Shown here one piece after another: positions 44,532 to 52,767 of a stretch of 64,000 bases of DNA (its first letter is position 1; the number at the start of each line of letters is the position of its first letter). The stretch lies in contig OZ242360.1 of assembly GCA_965208775.1 (NCBI GenBank), forward strand, positions 558,001 to 622,000, in the 5' to 3' direction. The position numbers were made by a program, and so were the translations under genes. The notes beneath the pieces were generated by a model that was not told where the DNA came from, searched no databases, and worked only from the letters and a program-made list of their open reading frames with translations. Origin of the DNA: JAPOVO01 sp026708165 (GTDB lineage Bacteria > Chloroflexota > UBA11872 > VXNJ01).

Positions 44532-45234
44532 TGGGGCATCTCTTCCCGAAGCGCAATGCCAGCGATCGCCGAGCCGGTTGTCAGCAGCCGGTGAGCTGAT
44601 TCCGAAGCCCGTCGCGAGAACGCCGAAAGGAATTACTCGGCTTTCTCTCGAGGCGAAACTCGGCGCTGCGAACGTTATCACACCGGTTGCGTGTTACGAA
44701 CGCTTGCTTGAGTATTGGGCTGGAAAGCCCAATGGCAACGACAAAGTAACGGCACTTGTTAGTCCCCACAACAGACCAGGCCTGTTTGGTTATGAATACG
44801 CCGAGCCGATCTGTCCGGTTTTCCGCCGCGTCACTGACGAAGCCAGGGAGCCCATTGGAATGTTGATCGCAACTGCCGCCCAGTGCGCTCCGAATCGATC
44901 TTACGCGGAGCTGGGAGACAGACGTCACTCAGCATAGCGAGGCGACGCTCCACGGCCGCCGGCTGCCACTGAAATTCGTCCCCTGGATCTACCAGGTGGG
45001 TGCCCGCGGCCGACGTTAACAGCCTATGCGGCCGATACCGCCACCAGCCAAGCTCCCCGATTAGAAATGTTGGAACGCAACCCGCGTGACATACCGAGCG
45101 GCGTCGAGCGTCTCCCTATTATCACCGCTCACGGTCGTATCGTGAACAGGATTTCTCGAATTTGAAAGACAGCCCTGCCTTGCCGACGTCCGGGTCAAAG
45201 GAACCGGCAGACTGGGGCAGGAGTCCGGGCCAAT
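44532..45234. other. 703-base stretch without a recognisable gene
   Basis: The gap separates the sigma factor from aspS. Both strands have open frames of up to about 140 codons (plus 44518-44937, minus 44581-44928), but neither has a family resemblance or ribosome site. I looked for tRNA, tmRNA, SRP and RNase P signatures and saw none. It may hold the sigma operon promoter and a regulatory RNA. Confidence 0.5.
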
Positions 45235-47028
45235 TCAGTCTGCGTAGGAGATCGGTTCGGGTTCTTCGTCGAGAATCAGACCAAGCTCGTCTAGCTGTTC
45301 GGCGGTTACGGCAGACGGAGCACGCTGCGCCAGGTCCACGCCTTCCTGAGTTTTAGGGAAGGCCACGATCTCGCGTAGGTTGTCGGTGTCTCGCAACAGC
45401 ATGGCGACGCGGTCTATTCCCATAGCGATGCCGCCGTGCGGCGGCGCGCCGAAATCGAACGCTCGCAGCATCCCGCCGAATTGGTCCTCAATCTGCCCGT
45501 CCGTATATCCCAGCAGGCGGAAGATCTTCCGCTGTAGTTGAGCGTCGTGGATACGTACGCTGCCGCCGCCAAGCTCCATGCCGTTGCAAACGAGGTCGTA
45601 CTGTTTCGACCTGGCGGATAGCGGGCTTGTGTCGAGCAGGCTCTCGTCTCCGTCGACCACTCCACAAAACGGGTTATGCGAAAAGGTGAACTTGTCCTCG
45701 CCTTCGACGGGTTCCAGGACGGGGAACCCGACGACCCACGCGAACGCCATTTCGCTCTTGTCACGCAGCCCGAGCCGGTCGCCCATGATTTCGCGCAAAA
45801 CGCCAAGCGAGGCGTTGGCGACTTCCGCCTTGTCGGCGACGATTATCGCCAGATCGCCGTCACCAAGCTCCAGCTCGGAGATGACAGTCCGAAACAGTCT
45901 GTCGCCAAGGGCCGACTTGACCGGACTTCGATGTTCCGCGCCAACCCGCGAAACCGAGATCTGGCCCTTCGCCCCGAACCTCTTGAGAGTTTCGGCCAGA
46001 TCGTCGATCTGCCCGCGAGAGTAATGCGCGCATCCCGGCAGCGGCAAAGCCTTTACGACGCCGCCCTGGTCGAGGACCCGATCGAAGACGCGAAACCCGC
46101 CTCCACGCACGGTGTCGCTCAGGTCCTTCAGCTTCATGTCGAACCGAAGATCGGGGTTGTCCTTGCCGTAGTAGGCCAGCGCGTCTCGCAATGTGATCTT
46201 GGGAAACGGCTTTTCCTTTATCCTCTTGCCACTCAGTTCCTCGACGATCCGGTACTGAAGCCCTTCGATCGTCTGCATGACATCCGATTCTTCGACGAAG
46301 GCCATCTCGACGTCCAGCTGGGTGTGTTCGAGCGAACGGTCGGCCCTGGGGTCCTCGTCCCGAAAGCAGCGGGCGATCTGGTAGTACCGATCGAAGCCCG
46401 CGATCATCAGGATCTGCTTCATCTGCTGCGGTGACTGCGGCAAAGCATAGAAGGAGCCTTTGTGGACGCGGCTAGGCACGATGAAGTCGCGCGAGCCTTC
46501 GGGAGTGCTTTTGACCAGGATCGGCGTCTCGATCTCCAGAAAGTCACGTTCGTTCATATAGTCGCGAATCAACGTCACAAGGTCGTGTCTCAGGATGATG
46601 TTTTCACGCTGCCGCGCACGGCGCAGATCGAGATAGCGGTACTTGAGCCGCAGGGTCTCGTCTACGTCGACCTCCTCGTTTATGTAAAACGGAGGAGTTT
46701 CCGATTTCGCCAATAACTCGAGCCGCGCCGCCTGCACTTCCACCGCACCTGTGGCCAGTTCGGAGTTTTCGGTTCCGGGCGGCCGTTCGGCGACCGCCCC
46801 TTTGACCGCGATAACGTATTCGGCGCGAAGCTCCTGGCCGGCGGCGTGAGCTTCCGGAGACCGTTTGGGGCTGAATACCACCTGGGTGATGCCGTATCGG
46901 TCCCGCAAGTCGATGAAGATAAGGCCGCCGTGGTCGCGCCGCCGGTTGACCCAGCCGTTGAGAATCACTTCCTCACCGACGCGGTCGGCGCGCAGTTCGC
47001 CGCACGTGGCCGTGCGCTTCATCCACAT
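45235..47028 (-). CDS. aspS: Aspartyl-tRNA synthetase, probably non-discriminating
   Basis: 597 residues from ATG at 47028, with AAGGAG 6 bases upstream. It has an N-terminal OB anticodon domain, a class II core with motif 2 FRDEDPRADR and motif 3 GIDRVAMLL, and a bacterial GAD insertion (about 290-420). In the OB domain NRRRDHGG carries His33. His at this place, as in Pseudomonas and Deinococcus, marks enzymes that also charge tRNA-Asn with Asp for later amidation by GatCAB, while E. coli has Leu. A terminator lies 36 bases upstream, so expression may depend on read-through. Confidence 0.93.
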   Translation of the reverse strand: MWMKRTATCGELRADRVGEEVILNGWVNRRRDHGGLIFIDLRDRYGITQVVFSPKRSPEAHAAGQELRAEYVIAVKGAVAERPPGTENSELATGAVEVQAARLELLAKSETPPFYINEEVDVDETLRLKYRYLDLRRARQRENIILRHDLVTLIRDYMNERDFLEIETPILVKSTPEGSRDFIVPSRVHKGSFYALPQSPQQMKQILMIAGFDRYYQIARCFRDEDPRADRSLEHTQLDVEMAFVEESDVMQTIEGLQYRIVEELSGKRIKEKPFPKITLRDALAYYGKDNPDLRFDMKLKDLSDTVRGGGFRVFDRVLDQGGVVKALPLPGCAHYSRGQIDDLAETLKRFGAKGQISVSRVGAEHRSPVKSALGDRLFRTVISELELGDGDLAIIVADKAEVANASLGVLREIMGDRLGLRDKSEMAFAWVVGFPVLEPVEGEDKFTFSHNPFCGVVDGDESLLDTSPLSARSKQYDLVCNGMELGGGSVRIHDAQLQRKIFRLLGYTDGQIEDQFGGMLRAFDFGAPPHGGIAMGIDRVAMLLRDTDNLREIVAFPKTQEGVDLAQRAPSAVTAEQLDELGLILDEEPEPISYAD

Positions 47029-47064
47029 TTTCAACTCCTTACGATCAGGTTGCTTTTGAACAAA

Positions 47065-47092
47065 CAAAAAAGCCCGGTTGCGAAACCGGACT
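47065..47092 (-). terminator. Intrinsic terminator between the unknown gene and aspS
   Basis: On the minus strand AGTCCGGTT (47092 to 47084) pairs with AACCGGGCT (47079 to 47071) around a TCGC loop, and a run of T follows. It lies 24 bases after the stop of the 47116 gene. Only 36 bases separate it from the aspS ATG, too few for a separate promoter. Confidence 0.8.
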
Positions 47093-47115
47093 CATGGCGG
47101 AAGCCGCCTATGCGG

Positions 47116-47739
47116 CTAACCCCCGCCTACATGGTATTGAAGAGCCTTGACGTAGTAGTCTCGACGCTCACGGGCTTTTCCACCCTTTCCAAATTTCGCC
47201 TCGCCCTTTACCAGAGCGCTAAGCTCATCGGTTCGTGACTCTAATAATAGCCTCACTTTTAGCACGGCATATGCATAGTCTGGATGCGATTCACACAAGT
47301 ATCGAAAAACAGATCCGGAAGTGCGCTCGAATCTCGCTATCACGGATGGGCTGCCGAGCAGCTTCTCCAACTCCTTTAGCGGTCTGTGCCATCCGCGGCC
47401 GAATTCGGTATCAACGGCGTCCATTTCGTACTCGTGTTCGCCGAGTATCGACCGCATGCGGAAGGCAAGCTCGTCATATGTGAGGTCTTGAACCCGAGTT
47501 TTAGGTTTTTCGACCAGCGTTTCAAGCTCGTCCCAATCGACCTCAAGTTCCGGATAGAGAGCGCCGAACTCAAGTTTCAGGTCTTTCGTGACACGGGGGT
47601 TTGCACCCAGGTAAGCCAGATAGCGAACCCTGTCCTCCCCGATATCTTCGCTTACGATCCAGGCTACCTGCCGAACGTAAGTACCGCCGCCCCCGGGTCG
47701 GGGCACTTCTTCGTCGTGCCAGCGAACATTGACTTGCAA
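47116..47739 (-). CDS. Hypothetical protein
   Basis: 207 residues, soluble, no signal or membrane segment. The N-terminal part GTYVRQVAWIVSED and VRYLAYLG looks like a small beta domain. The rest is helical and charged, and the C-terminus is Gly/Lys/Arg-rich (AKFGKGGKARERRDYY). It lies 78 bases after infC on the same strand, where rpmI and rplT are normally found. It does not resemble either ribosomal protein. I do not recognise a family. A terminator follows. Confidence 0.65.
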   Translation of the reverse strand: MQVNVRWHDEEVPRPGGGGTYVRQVAWIVSEDIGEDRVRYLAYLGANPRVTKDLKLEFGALYPELEVDWDELETLVEKPKTRVQDLTYDELAFRMRSILGEHEYEMDAVDTEFGRGWHRPLKELEKLLGSPSVIARFERTSGSVFRYLCESHPDYAYAVLKVRLLLESRTDELSALVKGEAKFGKGGKARERRDYYVKALQYHVGGG

Positions 47740-47817
47740 TTAGCCTGGACCTATTGGGGAGGCTGCAATTCCGCAAGTCGCGAAAACGCGCCAAGGCATT
47801 GCAGCACCGCGAGAAAT

Positions 47818-48357
47818 CTACTTCCCGCTCGAAGCGCCGCGCACCGGAGAAAGGATGATGCTTATCTGGTCCGACCGTTCCGCCGAAACAGGACGCTCTA
47901 CGGTCGAAAGATGCTTGAGCTTGTCGACAACCTTGGTCAAAAGAGTCGCGGCCAGCTCTGGATGTATACGCTCGCGGCCGCGCATACGAACAGTGACCTT
48001 GACCTTGTTGCCGGCCTTGAGGAACTTCTGCATCGTTCGGACTTTGAAGTTCACGTCGTGATCGCTTGTAAGAGGTCGAAAGCGAACTTCCTTGACCTCG
48101 CCGGCCTTCTGGTGCTTTCGGTTCTCCCGGTCTTTCCGGTTCTGCTCATACTTGAATTTCCCGTAGTCGAGGATCTTTGCTACGGGTGGGCGCTGGGTCG
48201 GAGAGACTTCTACAAGATCAAGCCCCCGTTCGCGCGCCATTTTCAAAGCCTGGTCTGTCGGCACCGTTCCCATTGAGACATTCCGGTCGTCAATCAGATG
48301 GACGTGCCGAATATGAATCCTCTCGTTAACTCGAAGTTCCCTACTGTCCTTAGCTAT
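47818..48357 (-). CDS. infC: Translation initiation factor IF-3, AUA start
   Basis: 179 residues. IF-3 binds the 30S subunit and rejects non-canonical start codons. The C-terminal domain is complete (KEVRFRPLTSDHDVNFKV, VRMRGRERIHPELA). The N-terminal domain, RVNERIHIRHVHLIDD through LVEVSP, begins upstream of the first ATG at 48273. The frame extends back 28 codons to ATA at 48355-48357, with a TAA beyond it and no ATG, GTG or TTG. GGAGG sits 5 bases ahead of the ATA. E. coli infC uses AUU for self-control, so AUA here probably serves the same feedback. Confidence 0.93.
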   Translation of the reverse strand: MAKDSRELRVNERIHIRHVHLIDDRNVSMGTVPTDQALKMARERGLDLVEVSPTQRPPVAKILDYGKFKYEQNRKDRENRKHQKAGEVKEVRFRPLTSDHDVNFKVRTMQKFLKAGNKVKVTVRMRGRERIHPELAATLLTKVVDKLKHLSTVERPVSAERSDQISIILSPVRGASSGK

Positions 48358-48360
48358 CGC

Positions 48361-48370
48361 TACCTCCTTT
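48361..48370 (-). promoter_or_regulatory. Strong Shine-Dalgarno of infC
   Basis: AAAGGAGGTA on the minus strand, with GGAGG 5 bases before the ATA start at 48357. The nearest ATG is 84 bases further downstream and lacks such a site. Confidence 0.75.
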
Positions 48371-48563
48371 TAACTCTCACAACCTAACAGCACTATTGAC
48401 CGACATCGGAACATGTGTACAGCCTATATCATCGTAAACGAGTCTAAAGGCCACAAGTGAACAAGGTCCCCAGAAGTACTGCGGTAATGCAACGATATCA
48501 AATACAGTCAATGAATTCGACAGATTTCCAGAAGCCCCTCATAGGAGGCTGGCGCTATACTTC

Positions 48564-48608
48564 GCCAAGCCTTGGGAGGCGGGGTTCCATTATGGAGCCA
48601 GGCTTGGC
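48564..48608 (+). repeat. Nested inverted repeats in the leader of the PP2C-like gene
   Basis: Outer arms GCCAAGCC (48564-48571) and GGCTTGGC (48601-48608) are perfect complements. Inside them GGTTCCA and TGGAGCC form a second stem with one G-T pair. The structure ends 31 bases before the TTG start at 48640. A TATACT at 48556-48561 could be a -10 box, but no -35 is visible. Confidence 0.45.
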
Positions 48609-48639
48609 AATTCCGAATCACTAGACGGCGGGTCGACAC

Positions 48640-51036
48640 TTGGAATTCGCACAGGCTAGCTTTCTTCACGGCCAGCCCGGACTGGCAAGCTCAAGAATAA
48701 GAATCGCCGACCCGCCGGTCGGCGGATCGGCCGGCAACCTATATCTTGTGCTAGAAGGCGGAAACGAGCGGCTGTGCTCGCATTTCGCCGATGCAGCCGT
48801 CCGCGCCTACTACTCCGGCGATACCAGCAGCGCGATATCCAGTCTGATGCGATGCATGAGGGCTGGCTCGAGCGCGGCGGCAGCGGCGGCACGTCCCAAC
48901 GAAGAGCGGCTCGATCTGGGAAGCACTGGCGTTGTGGTGCGTGGCAGAGACTTGTTAATCGCCCAGCTTCCACCGACGCAACTCTTCATTTTTCGGGATA
49001 ACCGGCTTAACGCGCGCCCCGAACCGGGAACCGCCGTTACAACGCCTGATGAAGGCCTCCCGTTTGACAAGGAAATAGAGATCCTCCGGGCGGACCTGAC
49101 GGAAAGTGACCTGATCGTCCTGACCTCCTCGGTTGTGGCCGGAGTTCTGCACGAAAGGGAGATCCGCGGGCTCCTGGTCCGCTACCCGCCCGAAGACTCC
49201 GCGTACCAGATAGCCGCGTTGGCCGCGCAACGCGGCGCAGTCGATTGCGACGTGCTCATCCTGAAGCCGGAATCCGCTGCTACGCCCGAGGCGTTCGATC
49301 GCCCGGCCGCACGCCCGCCGCGGCAAACCACTGCGCGGCCCAGGCCGCCGGTCGCGCCGGAAGGCCGCGCAGCCAGTCCAGAACCTGACTGGCGCACTGC
49401 CCAAGCGGGCGCAACGGCGGCGGGACGTCCTGCCAAAAGCGCCGCAGCGAAGATCGGCGAATTCATAGTAGGCATGTTGCTGCTAATCCTTGTGCTGCCG
49501 GTGATGGCCTTGAAAGGCATCGTCAGAGTTTTCACGTCACGTCCGCAAGACACCTCCGAATCATCCCCACCTACGAGTCAGACGGGGTTCGATAGCCCGC
49601 CCATGACCGACTACGAGCGGCGGCGGCAAGCGATAGCCGGCGGGCCTGGAGAGTTGAACGAACTGAACAGACAGGTAATGGAATCGAAGCGAGATACCGT
49701 GCTCAAACCGTGGCCCGATGTAGACGATCCCGGAAGGGGGGGAGTTCGAGGAGTCTTCATGTCGCTGTTCGGCGGTCGTGATTCACTGGCCTCTGGAGGA
49801 CGCTCGCGGTCGCGCTTTGGACCAGGCTCGATACTCCTGCTGTTCTCGGTAGTAGCCCTCGTCGCCGTGCTGCTGATACTGGCAATTCGAAGAGACGAAT
49901 CGCCCGGCGTCGCTACGAATCAAACGCCGCAGGCAGAAAGACAGGTCGAAACGAGGGCCGAGCCTGAGCAAACCGCGCCGCTGGGGAGCGCCGCAAACTC
50001 GTTCGCCGAGGCGAAACGCTACTTCGACGCGGCAGTTCGGGAAAGAGAACGAGTACCGGCTCTGGCAGGTTTGCAGGATGCGATCGACGCGGCCAACCAG
50101 GCGATTGACGCGGGCTACAACGAAGGTGAAGTTAACCGTCTTCTCGCACAGATACAGGCCGAGCAAGACCGCCTTAACCAGGTCTATCGCCTTGTTACGA
50201 GCGCAACGATCGATGAGTTCAACGACACCGGGGTCGGCATAGCAAGGATTGTGCCCCAGCTCGAAGTTAGGCAGGACGTCCAGTACGTAATCGACGCCGT
50301 AGACAAGAGGCTGATCGAATATCGCGCGGCCAAACGCGGCTCTGTCGTGCTCCGTGAAGGAGAGCAAGTCGGTCAGGCCGCTGTCACGAACATCATCGGC
50401 ATGGTCGCGCGTGAGTTGAGTCTGCTGGTGATTGACAGCGAATTCAACGTGTACAGCATCGTTCCCGATCGCTCCCCGCAGCTGCTGAGAGTCAGCGGAA
50501 CCGAACAATGGAAACTCCCGGTTGCGGTGGACAACTTCAACAACAACATGTACATCTTGGACCCAGCCGCCAATCGGATTCACAAATACCAGCCGACCGC
50601 CAATGGGTACGAAGTCGACCCCATCGACTACTTCGATCCGTCGGAGGACGTCGACATCAGCACCGCCATAGACATGGCTATAGACGGCGACGTTTTCGTG
50701 CTCCTGTCCGACAACACGGTCGAGCGATACCGGGGCGGCAAGAAATTGCGATTTCAGATCAGCGGGCTGGACCGCCCGATCACCAAAGCCACCCGCGTGT
50801 ATACGGATACCGACGCGGAGAGCCTTTACGTTGTCGACGACGGCAACAACCGCATCGTCGAAATCGACAAGCGCGACGGAAACGAAGGGCGGTTCGTGCG
50901 CCAGTTCATCTATCGCGGCGCCGACAACTTCTTTTCCGACATTCGGGCGCTTTGGATAAGCGAGCTGGACGGCAGATTGCTCGTGCTGGGGACCGAATCG
51001 CTGAGGCAGTTCGTATTGCCGAAGAGAGCCGAATAG
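48640..51036 (+). CDS. Two-TM protein with PP2C-like N-terminus and beta-propeller-like C-terminus
   Basis: 798 residues from TTG at 48640. Residues about 1-200 resemble a PP2C phosphatase (LDLGSTGVVVRGRDLLIAQL, then ESDLIVLTSSVVAG), but the metal-binding Asp positions appear lost, so it is probably a pseudophosphatase. Transmembrane helices lie at about 272-295 and 396-417 around a Pro/Ser-rich loop. A helical TPR-like segment follows (about 448-515). The rest has NHL-like strands (NMYILDPAANRIHKY, LYVVDDGNNRIVEIDK). It precedes tRNA-Gly and a moxR gene. It may sense a ligand across the membrane; the function is unknown. Confidence 0.7.
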   Translation: MEFAQASFLHGQPGLASSRIRIADPPVGGSAGNLYLVLEGGNERLCSHFADAAVRAYYSGDTSSAISSLMRCMRAGSSAAAAAARPNEERLDLGSTGVVVRGRDLLIAQLPPTQLFIFRDNRLNARPEPGTAVTTPDEGLPFDKEIEILRADLTESDLIVLTSSVVAGVLHEREIRGLLVRYPPEDSAYQIAALAAQRGAVDCDVLILKPESAATPEAFDRPAARPPRQTTARPRPPVAPEGRAASPEPDWRTAQAGATAAGRPAKSAAAKIGEFIVGMLLLILVLPVMALKGIVRVFTSRPQDTSESSPPTSQTGFDSPPMTDYERRRQAIAGGPGELNELNRQVMESKRDTVLKPWPDVDDPGRGGVRGVFMSLFGGRDSLASGGRSRSRFGPGSILLLFSVVALVAVLLILAIRRDESPGVATNQTPQAERQVETRAEPEQTAPLGSAANSFAEAKRYFDAAVRERERVPALAGLQDAIDAANQAIDAGYNEGEVNRLLAQIQAEQDRLNQVYRLVTSATIDEFNDTGVGIARIVPQLEVRQDVQYVIDAVDKRLIEYRAAKRGSVVLREGEQVGQAAVTNIIGMVARELSLLVIDSEFNVYSIVPDRSPQLLRVSGTEQWKLPVAVDNFNNNMYILDPAANRIHKYQPTANGYEVDPIDYFDPSEDVDISTAIDMAIDGDVFVLLSDNTVERYRGGKKLRFQISGLDRPITKATRVYTDTDAESLYVVDDGNNRIVEIDKRDGNEGRFVRQFIYRGADNFFSDIRALWISELDGRLLVLGTESLRQFVLPKRAE

Positions 51037-51063
51037 AAAACGCCTGCCCTGGGCTCGCGTCGG

Positions 51064-51134
51064 AGCGGGTAGCGGGAATCGAACCCGCATTTCAACCTTG
51101 GGAAGGTTGCGTTCTGCCATTGAACCATACCCGC
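51064..51134 (-). tRNA. tRNA-Gly (anticodon CCC)
   Basis: A 71-base cloverleaf on the minus strand. The acceptor arms GCGGGTA and TACCCGC pair fully. The anticodon stem CAACC/GGTTG encloses TTCCCAA with CCC central. The T arm is GCGGG-TTCGATT-CCCGC. The discriminator is T, followed by CCG, so CCA is not encoded. Confidence 0.96.
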
Positions 51135-51274
51135 GCTGCGGGATTCGAGACTAGACCTCCAGACGGACGCTGTCAAAGGCGATTGGCGAACGTCGCTTTA
51201 GAAACAGTTAGAATGCGCGCAGCCAAACGAGCTAATTGACCTATCGTTCTCCATTTCGATCTCCGGGGGCCGCC

Positions 51275-52222
51275 ATGCAAGACATTCGCAACATCGCACG
51301 AAGAGTCAGCGAAAACGTAGAGAAAGTCATTCTCGGAAAACCCGACGTGGTAGAACTGGTACTGGTCGCCCTCGTCGCGCGAGGACACGTTCTTATAGAG
51401 GACGTTCCGGGCGTCGGCAAGACCACCCTGGCAAAGGCTATATCCCAGTCCATAGGGTGCACGTTCAAGCGCGTCCAGTTCACGCCTGACATCCTGCCCA
51501 GCGATGTTTCCGGAGTTTCCATCTTCAACCAGAAAACGCTTGAATTTGAGTTTCGACCGGGGCCGATAATGGCCCAGATCGTTCTGGCGGACGAGATCAA
51601 TCGGGCCACGCCCAAGACCCAGTCCTCACTTCTCGAAGCGATGGAGGAGCAGCAGGTCACGGTCGACGGTGTGACCTATAACCTGCCGGAACCCTTTCTG
51701 GTTATGGCAACTCAGAACCCCATCGAATATGAGGGGACGTACCCGCTGCCCGAGTCGCAGCTCGACCGCTTCTTAATGCGCATCAGCATGGGATACACGA
51801 GCCGCTCCGACGAGCTGGAAGTAATAGAAGCGCACCTGCACACGCAGCCGATCGAAGAACTGGAGCAGGTGATTGGGATCGAGGACCTGCTACAAATCCA
51901 GGAAGAGATCAAGGACATATACGTCGACGCGGTCTTGCGCGAATACATCGTGGACCTCGTGCGCGCCACGCGAGACCATAGGGAGATATATCTCGGAGCG
52001 AGCACCCGGGGCAGCCTGGCCCTGTTCAGAGGCGCTCAAGTCCTGGCCAGCTTCCGGGGACGCGACTACGTAATTCCAGACGACGTAAAGCATCTGTGCG
52101 TGCCGACGCTGGCGCATCGACTGATAGTTAGTCCGGCGGCCCGAATACGCAATGTCGATACGCGCGACGTGGTCCAGGAAATCCTGGATACGATTGCCGT
52201 TCCCGGCGCAACGGCCGCCTAG
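51275..52222 (+). CDS. MoxR-type AAA+ ATPase, first copy
   Basis: 315 residues from ATG at 51275; an upstream TTG at 51236 is less likely. Walker A is EDVPGVGKTTLAK, Walker B is LADEINRATPKTQSSLLEAM, and the sensor region follows (VMATQNPIEYEGTYPLPESQ). MoxR ATPases are chaperones that insert metals or assemble von Willebrand-type protein complexes. Unlike the second copy at 56147, its next gene is ogt (2 bases away), not DUF58. It lies after the two-TM propeller protein and tRNA-Gly. Confidence 0.9.
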   Translation: MQDIRNIARRVSENVEKVILGKPDVVELVLVALVARGHVLIEDVPGVGKTTLAKAISQSIGCTFKRVQFTPDILPSDVSGVSIFNQKTLEFEFRPGPIMAQIVLADEINRATPKTQSSLLEAMEEQQVTVDGVTYNLPEPFLVMATQNPIEYEGTYPLPESQLDRFLMRISMGYTSRSDELEVIEAHLHTQPIEELEQVIGIEDLLQIQEEIKDIYVDAVLREYIVDLVRATRDHREIYLGASTRGSLALFRGAQVLASFRGRDYVIPDDVKHLCVPTLAHRLIVSPAARIRNVDTRDVVQEILDTIAVPGATAA

Positions 52223-52224
52223 CC

Positions 52225-52758
52225 ATGGCCGAATCGACCGCGGACTTGGACCATATTGCCATAGACAATGTCGATGGCTGGGGATGGTGCGGCGTAGCCG
52301 CGCGTTCGGGACGTTTGATGGCCTCCACAATCGGGCAGTCGAGCGCGGCCGCTGCCTCGGCCGCGCTACAGGCGAGCCTGCCAGGACGGCGGGAAATCGA
52401 CGCCCAACCCGCCCGACCGTGGCTAAACCTCTTGCGAGAACGGCTTGCCGGCGCGGCCGGAAGTACGCCTGGCCTCGATCTGGAGGGAACGGACTTTCAA
52501 AAGCAAATCTGGCGGGCCTGTCAACTCATTCCCAAGGGCGAGACGCGGACCTACGGTTGGGTGGCGCGGTCGGCTGGATATCCGGCCCGACAATACGCCC
52601 GCGCGGCAGGCGCGGCGCTCGGCTCCAACCCCGCACTCGTTTTCGTTCCGTGCCATCGAGTCATATCGGCAAATGGGGATGTTGGCGGTTACGCGGCCGG
52701 AATTGATCTGAAGCGAAGGCTGCTTGAGATGGAAAGCGAGCAGGGCGTGGAGGCCTAG
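52225..52758 (+). CDS. ogt: Methylated-DNA--[protein]-cysteine S-methyltransferase
   Basis: 177 residues. The active site VFVPCHRVI has the methyl-accepting Cys, and the DNA-binding helix-turn-helix segment is FQKQIWRACQLIPKGETRTYG. The protein removes the methyl group of O6-methylguanine by suicidal transfer. The N-terminal 80 residues are short and poorly conserved, as in Ogt. It starts 2 bases after moxR. It is one of several alkylation-repair genes in the window (tag, alkD). Confidence 0.9.
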   Translation: MAESTADLDHIAIDNVDGWGWCGVAARSGRLMASTIGQSSAAAASAALQASLPGRREIDAQPARPWLNLLRERLAGAAGSTPGLDLEGTDFQKQIWRACQLIPKGETRTYGWVARSAGYPARQYARAAGAALGSNPALVFVPCHRVISANGDVGGYAAGIDLKRRLLEMESEQGVEA

Positions 52759-52767
52759 GCTTTCGGC

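Noticed and set aside
44518..44937. 139-codon frame in the sigma-aspS gap
   Set aside because: No ribosome site, no recognisable motif, and a similar frame exists on the other strand.
49783..51120. 445-codon minus-strand frame opposite the PP2C-like gene
   Set aside because: It runs through the tRNA-Gly gene and has no family features.
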